Shown piece after piece: positions 57,527-64,000 of a stretch of 64,000 bases of DNA. The notes under the pieces are model-generated. The model had not been told where the DNA came from and searched no databases. It saw only the letters and a program-made list of their open reading frames with translations. The translations under genes and the position numbers were made by a program. How positions within the stretch are numbered: position 1 is the first letter of the stretch; every line of letters starts with the position of its first letter. The DNA is taken from contig JBGAHE010000013.1 of NCBI GenBank assembly GCA_044226365.1, positions 1 to 64,000 of the forward strand. Reading direction: 5' to 3'. Source of the stretch: JALHNI01 sp044226365. GTDB taxonomy: Bacteria; Acidobacteriota; Terriglobia; Bryobacterales; Bryobacteraceae.

Positions 57527-59602
57527 TTACGGCAGCGCGAACGCCACGTAAGAACCCTGAATCGGCACCTGCGTCCCCGGCGTCAGCCCCACCTGCGCCG
57601 CCGCACAAAACACCACGTACTGTTTGCCGTTCACTTCATAAGTCGCCGCAATGCCCTCGAGCGCCGCATCCACCTCGGCTTCCCACAGCACCGAACCGGT
57701 ATCGACATCGAGCGCGCGCACCTTTTTGTCCCGCGTCCCGGTAAAGATCAGGCCGCCGGCCGTCACCACCGGGCCCACCTTCGGATAATGCGAGCCCGTC
57801 CCCTTGATGCCCTTCGCCGCGAGCTCCGGCACATCGCCCAACGGAATCTTCCACACGATCGTGCCGTCGTTCAGGTCATACGCCGTCATCGACGACCACG
57901 GCGGCTTAATCGGCGACAGACCATCGCTCGCGATCATGAAGCCGAAGCCCGAATAATATTTGTCTTCCGTCGCCGCGCCCGCCGAAAGCGGCACATTGGC
58001 GATGGCGCGCGTCGGGTTATACAGGTACGCCACCAGTGAGTTCAACTCGTCCTTGGTGATCTTGGTGCCGGGCATCGGTCCGCGCCCCTGCTCGATCACC
58101 TGCTCGAGTTCCGCCCGTGTCGACTTCAGCGCCACATCGGCCACGCCCGGAATCGCGGGAGGCTTGCCCAACCGGTCGACGCCATGGCACGCTCCGCACT
58201 TCGCGGCGTAAACCGCCAAGCCATGTTGCTCCGGCGAATCCTTCGCCGCACGCTTCTGCTCCACCTCGGTTTCGAGCTTTAGCATGGCCGGCAGATCTTT
58301 CGACACCACGTACAGCCGCCCGCTCACCGGATCGATCGCCGCGCCGCCCCAATTGGCGCCGCCATTATTCCCGGGCATCTGGATCGTATTGCGCGTCCCC
58401 GGCGGCGTAAACATGCCCTGATTGTTCGCACTCAGAATTTCGTCGCGGAACTTCGCGCGGTCCGCCGGCGAAAGATAAGGCGACAGATCATCCACCGTGA
58501 ACTTTTGCCGCGCAAAAGGCGGCGGCTTGGTCGGAAACGGCTGCGTGCTCCACGTCTTCTCGTTCTTCATCACCGATGGCGGCACCGGCCGCTCCTCAAT
58601 CGGCCAGATCGGTTTTCCCGTCACCCGGTCGAACACCCACACGAAGCCCTGCTTGCTCACCTGCGCGACGATGTCCACCTTCTTGCCGTTCTGCGTCACC
58701 GTCAGCAGCTTCGGCGCCGTCGCCGGATCATAGTCCCAAATGTCGTGATGCACCATCTGGTAGTGCCACAGGCGCTTACCGGTGCGCGCATCGAGCGCCA
58801 GCAGACAGTCGCTGAAGAGATTCGCGCCCTGCCGGTCGGCCCCGTAGAAGTTATACTTCGCGCTCGCCACCGGCGCGTACAGGATGCCGCGCTTGGTGTC
58901 CACCGAGAACTCGCTCCACACGTTCGCCCCGCCAACCGACTTCCAGGCGTCCTTCGGCCAGGTGTCGTAGCCGAACTCGCCGGGGCGCGGCACCGTGTGG
59001 AACGTCCACACCAGCTTGCCCGTCCTCACGTCGAACGCCCGGATGTCGCCCGGCGCCGACCCATAGCCCTGATTCGTCGCCGAACCCAGAATCAGCAAAT
59101 CCTCGAACACGCGCCCCGGCGAAAGCGATTGCACCAGCGCGATCTTCGACGGGTCCCGGTCCAGTCCTTCCTTCAGCTTCACCTCGAACCCCGGAATCAG
59201 CTTGCCCGTCTGCGCATCGATCGCCCGCAGCACATGGTCGCTCACCACAAACAGCCGCCGTTCCTGGCGATCCTTGCTCTCCCAATAGTTGATGCCCCGA
59301 TTGACGATGTACTTCGACCCCGGCGCATGCACCCACAGTTCCTTCCCCGTCGTCGCATCGATCGCCACGATCGAAAGATTCTTCGCCATCACGTACATCA
59401 CGTTGTCCACAATCAGCGGATTAAACGCATACTTGTTGCGGTCGCCGGTCGAATAGCTCCACGCCTTCTTTAGCCGGGCCACGTTCGTACGGTTGATCTG
59501 GGTCAGGGACGAGTACTGCGCGGCATCGGAGGCGCCGCCGTAGTCGCTCCACTTGCTATGGTCCTGGGCAACAAGCAGGAGGAACAGCGCGAGAGGGGTC
59601 AT
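57527..59602 (-). CDS. PQQ-dependent dehydrogenase with internal cytochrome c domain
   Basis: 691 residues, signal peptide LALFLLLVAQDH. An eight-bladed quinoprotein propeller is shown by repeated W motifs (LKKAWSYSTGDR, IDATTGKELWVHAPG, FDVRTGKLVWTFHT, LDARTGKRLWHYQMVHHDIWDYD, LNDGTIVWKIPLGD, LDVDTGSVLWEAEV). A cytochrome c domain with CGACHG (about residue 465) and Met ligand GRGPMPGTKI is inserted at about 455-535, before the last blades. Electrons from alcohol or sugar oxidation would pass from PQQ to this haem in the periplasm. Substrate cannot be told. Divergent from the Oar-like receptor. Confidence 0.9.
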   Translation of the reverse strand: MTPLALFLLLVAQDHSKWSDYGGASDAAQYSSLTQINRTNVARLKKAWSYSTGDRNKYAFNPLIVDNVMYVMAKNLSIVAIDATTGKELWVHAPGSKYIVNRGINYWESKDRQERRLFVVSDHVLRAIDAQTGKLIPGFEVKLKEGLDRDPSKIALVQSLSPGRVFEDLLILGSATNQGYGSAPGDIRAFDVRTGKLVWTFHTVPRPGEFGYDTWPKDAWKSVGGANVWSEFSVDTKRGILYAPVASAKYNFYGADRQGANLFSDCLLALDARTGKRLWHYQMVHHDIWDYDPATAPKLLTVTQNGKKVDIVAQVSKQGFVWVFDRVTGKPIWPIEERPVPPSVMKNEKTWSTQPFPTKPPPFARQKFTVDDLSPYLSPADRAKFRDEILSANNQGMFTPPGTRNTIQMPGNNGGANWGGAAIDPVSGRLYVVSKDLPAMLKLETEVEQKRAAKDSPEQHGLAVYAAKCGACHGVDRLGKPPAIPGVADVALKSTRAELEQVIEQGRGPMPGTKITKDELNSLVAYLYNPTRAIANVPLSAGAATEDKYYSGFGFMIASDGLSPIKPPWSSMTAYDLNDGTIVWKIPLGDVPELAAKGIKGTGSHYPKVGPVVTAGGLIFTGTRDKKVRALDVDTGSVLWEAEVDAALEGIAATYEVNGKQYVVFCAAAQVGLTPGTQVPIQGSYVAFALP

Positions 59603-59700
59603 TCCGCTTTATGATAGCCGCCTCGATGACATTAAGGTTTCGATACAATGGGCGCAACGAAAATCGGGGCACTGTCGGGCCCCGAGTCTGCTGAGGTTTT

Positions 59701-62700
59701 ATGAAATCTTGTCTCGCCCTTGTCGGCGCGCTGCTTTTGAGTAGCGTCACCTGCCTCTACGCCCAGGAATCCCGCGGCGCCATTCTGGGCCGCATCACTG
59801 ACCCGTCCGGCGCCCCGATCGGAGGGGCGGTCGTCAAAGCCACCAATCCGGAAACCGGCATCACCCTCACCGCCACTGCGAACGGCGAAGGCAACTACTT
59901 CCTGCCTTACCTGGTTCCGGGCAAGTACACCGTCGCCGCTGAACAAGCCGGCTTCAAGAGCCTCGTCCAGAACGACGTCCAGGTCCGCGTGACGGACCAG
60001 GTGAAGCTCGACTTCTCCCTGCAAATTGGCGACGCCAAAGAGATCGTCCAGGTCACCGCCGAAACGCCGCTCCTGAACTCCGCCGAAGCTTCGCTCGGCC
60101 AGGTGATCGACGAGCGCCGCGCCGCCGAACTCCCGCTCTTTGCCGGCAACGCCATGGACCTCGTCCACCTCGCGCCCGGCACCGTCAACGGCACCAACCT
60201 CCGGCTCCGCAAAGCTCCCTTCAACAACGCGCCCTCGCAGTTCTCCACCAACGGCGCCGGCAACTACGTCAACGAATTCTCCATCGACGGCGTCATCAAC
60301 GTCTACTCCGACGGCACCCAGCCCCGCGTTGCCTTCTCGGTTCCGCAGATGGCCATCTCCGAGTTCAAGATCCAAACCACGCCTTATGACGCCTCCATGG
60401 GCCACACCATGGGCTCGGTGGTCAACGTCAACACCAAGGGCGGCACCAACCTCCTGCACGGCGAAGCTCACTGGTGGTTCCGCAATAGCGTCTTCGACGC
60501 GCCCACCATCTTTCAGAACCGCGCCGGCCAAGGCATCTCCAAGTACACCGACAACCGCTACGGCTTCGCCCTCGGCGGACCCGTCGTGATTCCCAAGGTC
60601 TACAACGGTAAGAACAAGACCTTCTGGTTCTACACCTGGGAACAGAACAAATTCCAGGACCCTTCGAACCAGCAAACCAGCACCGTGCCGATCGACGCCG
60701 TCCGCCGTGGCGACCTCTCCCCTTACCTCGCCCTCGGCGCCGCCTACCAGGTCTACGATCCCAAATCCACCGTCGCCGGCGCGAATGGCGTCTTCTCCCG
60801 TACCCCCTTTCCCGGCAACATCATTCCCCAATCGCGCCTCGATCCGGTGGCCCTCAACCTCATGAAGGCATGGCCCGCCCCGAATCAGGCCACCACCAAT
60901 CGCGAGTTCCGCAACAACTTCTTCCTCAACTCGAAAGCCATCGAAAACTACTGGACCAACCAGGGCCGCGTGGACCACACCTTCAGCGAGAAGCACCGCA
61001 TCTTCGGCCGCATGCACCGCGACTATTGGCAGGAAGATAAGAACCGCTTCTTCAGCGCCACCGACAACATCTCGGGTATCATCCTGAACCGCATCAACCG
61101 CGGCGTCGCGCTCGACGACGTCTACGTCTTCAGCCCTTCGCTGCTGATGAACCTGCGCTACGGTATCACCCAGCAGGACTTCCCGGAACGTCGCGTCAGC
61201 CGTGGCTTCGACCTCGCCTCGCTCGGCTTCTCACCCGCCCTCGTCAACTCCATCGAAAAGGACATCGCCACCTTCCCGCGCACCAACGTCGCGCCCTTCT
61301 CCGTGCTCTCCAACTGGGAGTCCGGCGACGGCACCACCTCTTCGCTGATCCACCACCTGTCGGGCACCATCACCAAAGTCGCCGGCGCTCACACCATGCG
61401 CATGGGCTTCGATGGCCGCGTGAATCGCGAGTTCCGCAACCGTTTCCCCCAGCAAACGTCCCCGGATTTCGTCTTCCAGTCCGCCCTCGCCTCCGCCAAC
61501 ACGGGCGCCGCCGCTCCCCAACTCGGCGGCGAAATCACCACCTTTCTCCTCGGCATCCCGGGCGGCACCAGCAACATGGCCCGCCTCGCGAGCTATGCCG
61601 AACAGGACAAGTACATTGGCATCTTCTATCAGGACGACTGGAAGGTCTCCCGCAAGCTGACCCTCAACCTCGGCGTCCGCTGGGATCTGGAAAGCGGCAT
61701 CACCGAACGCTACAACCGTTCCGTCTACGGCTTTGACTCCACCACCGCCAACCCGTTATCGGCGGCCGCCATCGCCAACTACGCTCGCGCCCCGATTCCC
61801 GAATTGCCCGTCAACCAGTTCCGCGTCAACGGCGGCTTGACCTTCGCCGCCGTCGGCGGCAATCCCCGCAATTATTGGAGTCCGCGCTACTCGAACTTCC
61901 AGCCGCGCATCGGCCTCGCCTACCAACTCGATTCGAAGACGGTCGCCCGCGCCGGCTATGGCATCTTCACCGGTCCCATTGGCGTCTACTACACCAACAC
62001 CATTCAGACCGGCTTCAGCCAGAGCACTCCCGTGCAGGCGACTCTCGACAGCGGCCTCACCTACGTGGCCAGCACGGCCAATCCGTTCCCCAATGGTTTG
62101 CTCGCGCCCACCGGATCTTCGCTCGGCCTCTCCACCAACCTCGGCCAAGCTCTTCAGGTCTACGATCCGACCCGTAAGAATCCCTATGCCCAACGCTGGA
62201 GCCTCGGCTTCCAGCGTCAGTTGCCCGCCCAGTTCGTCATCGAACTCAGCTACGTCGGCAACCGCTCCACGCGCTTGGCGGTGGACCGTAATCTGAACGC
62301 TTTCCCGAATCAGTACCTCAGCACCTCGCCCGTGCGCGACCAGGCCACCATCAACCTGCTGAGCGCCAACTTCGCCAACCCCTTCTCCGGCCTCAACTCC
62401 ATCTACGGCGCCAACACGAACCGCTCGCAGTTGCTCCGCCCGTTCCCGCAATTCGGCGATATCACGGTCAATCAGCCCGTCGGCTATGCCTGGTATCACG
62501 CCCTCCAGAGCCGCATCGAGCGCCGCTTCTCGCAAGGCCTCACCGTGCAGTTCAGCCACACCTGGTCGAAAGCGATGGAGGCCACCCAGTTCCTGAACGC
62601 CGCCGATCCCACGCCCTATGAGACGGTCGCCCTGCTCGACCGCACCCACGCCATCCGCGGCTCCGCCATTTGGGAGATTCCCTTCGGCCACGGCCGCAAG

Positions 62701-63216
62701 TGGGGCGGCAACAGCCACAGCATCGTCAACTTCCTCGCTGGCGGCTGGCAGTTGAATGGCGTCATGCAGAAGCAGAGCGGACAGCCGCTCGAGTTCGGCA
62801 ACCGCATCTTCAACGGCGATCTCTCCCAGGTCGCGCTGCCCAAAGACGAACGCTCCGTCGACCGCTGGCTCCGCCTGGTCCCCAACACCGATGCCGCCAC
62901 CGCCGCCTCTCGCCCCTTGGTGCCCTACGGCTTCGAGTGGCAAACCGCACGGCAATTGGCCAATAATTTCCGGCAATTTCCGCTCCGCTTCAGCGGCATT
63001 CGCGGACCCGGACAATCCCGTTGGGACTTCTCGCTGATCAAGAACTTCAAATTCCGCGAGCGTCTCAATACCCAGTTCCGCGCCGAGACCTACAACGCCA
63101 CCAACTACCCCAACCTCGGCAACCCCAATACGGACCCCACCAACGCGGCTTACGGCACCATCACTAGCCAGGACAGTCCGCGGAGTTGGCAGTTCGCTCT
63201 ACGCCTAACGTTCTAG
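59701..63216 (+). CDS. Oar-like TonB-dependent receptor with carboxypeptidase-regulatory domain
   Basis: 1171 residues. Signal peptide LALVGALLLSSVTCLYAQ, then a carboxypeptidase-regulatory domain (22-105: GAILGRITDPSGAPIGGAVVKATNPETG, GNYFLPYLVPGKYTVAAEQAGF), a plug-like segment with the beta-rich VNEFSIDGVIN and VVNVNTKGGTN, and a long beta-barrel ending LRLTF with the C-terminal Phe of outer-membrane proteins. Repeated barrel motifs include KYIGIFYQDDWKVSRKLTLNLGVRWD and NYWSPRYSNFQPRIGLAYQLD. These receptors are greatly expanded in acidobacteria and are thought to import or bind large substrates. Followed by a strong terminator. Confidence 0.92.
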   Translation: MKSCLALVGALLLSSVTCLYAQESRGAILGRITDPSGAPIGGAVVKATNPETGITLTATANGEGNYFLPYLVPGKYTVAAEQAGFKSLVQNDVQVRVTDQVKLDFSLQIGDAKEIVQVTAETPLLNSAEASLGQVIDERRAAELPLFAGNAMDLVHLAPGTVNGTNLRLRKAPFNNAPSQFSTNGAGNYVNEFSIDGVINVYSDGTQPRVAFSVPQMAISEFKIQTTPYDASMGHTMGSVVNVNTKGGTNLLHGEAHWWFRNSVFDAPTIFQNRAGQGISKYTDNRYGFALGGPVVIPKVYNGKNKTFWFYTWEQNKFQDPSNQQTSTVPIDAVRRGDLSPYLALGAAYQVYDPKSTVAGANGVFSRTPFPGNIIPQSRLDPVALNLMKAWPAPNQATTNREFRNNFFLNSKAIENYWTNQGRVDHTFSEKHRIFGRMHRDYWQEDKNRFFSATDNISGIILNRINRGVALDDVYVFSPSLLMNLRYGITQQDFPERRVSRGFDLASLGFSPALVNSIEKDIATFPRTNVAPFSVLSNWESGDGTTSSLIHHLSGTITKVAGAHTMRMGFDGRVNREFRNRFPQQTSPDFVFQSALASANTGAAAPQLGGEITTFLLGIPGGTSNMARLASYAEQDKYIGIFYQDDWKVSRKLTLNLGVRWDLESGITERYNRSVYGFDSTTANPLSAAAIANYARAPIPELPVNQFRVNGGLTFAAVGGNPRNYWSPRYSNFQPRIGLAYQLDSKTVARAGYGIFTGPIGVYYTNTIQTGFSQSTPVQATLDSGLTYVASTANPFPNGLLAPTGSSLGLSTNLGQALQVYDPTRKNPYAQRWSLGFQRQLPAQFVIELSYVGNRSTRLAVDRNLNAFPNQYLSTSPVRDQATINLLSANFANPFSGLNSIYGANTNRSQLLRPFPQFGDITVNQPVGYAWYHALQSRIERRFSQGLTVQFSHTWSKAMEATQFLNAADPTPYETVALLDRTHAIRGSAIWEIPFGHGRKWGGNSHSIVNFLAGGWQLNGVMQKQSGQPLEFGNRIFNGDLSQVALPKDERSVDRWLRLVPNTDAATAASRPLVPYGFEWQTARQLANNFRQFPLRFSGIRGPGQSRWDFSLIKNFKFRERLNTQFRAETYNATNYPNLGNPNTDPTNAAYGTITSQDSPRSWQFALRLTF

Positions 63217-63240
63217 GCGTTCTTAATCTTCGGTTCCCCG

Positions 63241-63268
63241 AAGGGCCGCCCAACCGGGCGGCCCTTTT
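63241..63268 (+). terminator. Rho-independent terminator after the receptor gene
   Basis: AAGGGCCGCCC (63241-63251) pairs with GGGCGGCCCTT (63256-63266) around the loop AACC, followed by TTTTATT. A near-perfect intrinsic terminator 24 bp after the stop. Confidence 0.93.
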
Positions 63269-63506
63269 ATTGCTTCTGAAAGCCATTGGGGCGAAACGGA
63301 CTGTGGGGCGATTCACCACAAGCCTCTTAACACATTCGTCATCAAATAGATACGGGCCAGTACTCTCCGGGGCCGCCCGCCTGGAACGGGGCGAACCTGA
63401 TGAAATCTGTGGCGTACCCCTCTCTCGCCAGGGTAAGTCGATTAATGCCCGTATATTAAACTTCTTATACTTACAAATATTTATGCTACGGTAGCGGTAA
63501 GTTTAC

Positions 63507-63653
63507 TCGGTCGGTACCAACGGCTGGGTAGGGGTTAGAGGGACCGATCCAAGGATCGCGAACCCGCACCTCACGGCTAAAAGGGTCGCGATGGGTCGGA
63601 AGTTCTTTGTCTCTTCATTGGTTTCCTTTGACCACCTGAAAAACGATTTCAGG
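63507..63653 (+). promoter_or_regulatory. Structured 5' leader with hairpin over a ribosome-binding site
   Basis: Three stems precede the next genes: TCGGTC (63507-63512)/GACCGA (63542-63547); ATCGCGAACCC (63555-63565)/GGGTCGCGAT (63583-63592) with one bulged A; and CCTGAAA (63635-63641)/TTTCAGG (63647-63653). The last arm covers the first half of the AGGAGG site (63651-63656) of the small frame at 63670. The AT-rich stretch 63448-63485 is the likely promoter area. I cannot match it to a known riboswitch. The rest of 63269-63506 shows no gene. Confidence 0.4.
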
Positions 63654-63669
63654 AGGTTATCTCTCAAGA

Positions 63670-63855
63670 ATGTTTCGTCTCCCCGGTCTGCGAAGGGCCT
63701 TGTCCCTTTCCACCGCCGAGCGCCGTCTCAGCGCCCACTCCCTGGCGCCCGAGCAGCTCCTCTCTCTCGCCTCTCACACCGACCTCCGTTGCGCGGTGTC
63801 ATCCAACTCCAACAAGCGAGCCACCGCGAAGTGCGTCGTGGCATGTGCTCGCTAA
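63670..63855 (+). CDS. Possible 61-residue leader peptide
   Basis: The ATG at 63670 follows a perfect AGGAGG site 13 nt upstream. The product (MFRLPGLRRALSLSTAERRLSAHSL...) is basic, Ser/Leu/Ala-rich, has no signal peptide and resembles no family I know. It ends 15 bp before the receptor gene at 63871. The strong ribosome-binding site, partly held in a hairpin, and the position suggest a regulatory leader frame; it could also be a chance frame. Confidence 0.35.
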   Translation: MFRLPGLRRALSLSTAERRLSAHSLAPEQLLSLASHTDLRCAVSSNSNKRATAKCVVACAR

Positions 63856-63870
63856 GAAAGGTCACTATTG

Positions 63871-64000
63871 ATGTCACATAAACCTGGTATCTGTCAGCGC
63901 ACGCTTACCACTTTGCTCCTTGTCTTTGGGCTCTCCTCCGGTCTTTTGGCCCAGGAACGCTTCGGCGAAATCCATGGCACGATCAAAGACCCGTCGGCGT
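63871..64000 (+). CDS. Oar-like TonB-dependent receptor, N-terminal end (3' partial)
   Basis: The ATG at 63871 (AAAGG upstream) opens a frame that runs off the right edge. The visible 43 residues are a signal peptide (TLTTLLLVFGLSSGLLAQ) followed by ERFGEIHGTIKDPSA, the start of a carboxypeptidase-regulatory domain exactly as in the receptor at 59701. It is therefore a second member of the same receptor class, transcribed separately because a strong terminator lies between them. Confidence 0.75.
   Translation, partial: MSHKPGICQRTLTTLLLVFGLSSGLLAQERFGEIHGTIKDPSA

Noticed and set aside
63591..63881. 96-codon frame overlapping the 61-codon leader frame
   Set aside because: It overlaps the receptor start, has no ribosome-binding site and its second half is the out-of-frame reading of the 63670 frame.

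Overview
The window looks like a chromosomal segment of a GC-rich acidobacterium, most like the Solibacter/Bryobacter group. This is inferred from family content: a PSD1-type cytochrome c protein paired with a DUF1501 protein, carboxypeptidase-regulatory domain proteins, Oar-like TonB-dependent receptors, two M19 dipeptidases, an M55 aminopeptidase, a Tat-type Gfo/Idh/MocA protein, and many sigma-54 and SpoIIE-type regulators. No rRNA, transposase, integrase or CRISPR array was seen.

Layout. 1-7.1 kb: end of a rhomboid protease, small membrane proteins, a phosphodiesterase-like secreted protein, the PSD1/DUF1501 pair and a DUF3500 protein. 7.2-12.5 kb: a complete type III-A effector operon (cas10-csm2-csm3-csm4-csm5) with no array, cas1/2, cas6 or csm6. 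Its Cas10 lacks the HD domain and its Csm2 carries a long acidic plus RGG-rich extension. 12.6-18.5 kb: an ExeA-like ATPase, a tiny secreted protein made of three exact peptide repeats, a MocA-type protein, a sulfatase, a TPR protein and a degenerate receiver domain. 18.9-22.2 kb: ABC ATPase, NtrC-like regulator and NtrB-like kinase, joined head to tail. 22.3-30.3 kb: SDR, a toxin-antitoxin-like pair, M19 peptidase, IclR regulator, tRNA-Asn, a structured leader with an unrecognised gene, PRTase, a nucleotidyltransferase and Hsp20.

30.5-48.2 kb is the most striking part. A divergently transcribed sigma-54 activator and a STAS protein face an operon encoding STAS, an RsbW-like kinase, a second STAS, and then eight paralogous membrane-anchored SpoIIE/PP2C phosphatases in tandem, each overlapping the next by exactly 4 nt. 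A good sigma-54 promoter with an upstream palindrome sits just before the operon. The inferred logic is a partner switch in which eight extracytoplasmic sensors can each dephosphorylate a STAS antagonist and so release a target of the RsbW-like kinase. No sigma factor gene is present, so the output lies elsewhere.

48.3-64 kb: a large secreted carboxypeptidase-regulatory protein, an AlkZ-like winged-helix protein, a truncated-haemoglobin/ankyrin fusion, M55 aminopeptidase, a URO-D-like protein, an O-methyltransferase, a second M19 peptidase, a PQQ dehydrogenase with an internal cytochrome c, and two Oar-like receptors (the second cut by the window edge, behind a structured leader).

Base composition changes across the window. 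The + strand is G-rich on the left and C-rich on the right whatever the gene direction, which would fit a replication terminus or an inversion boundary near 30-45 kb.
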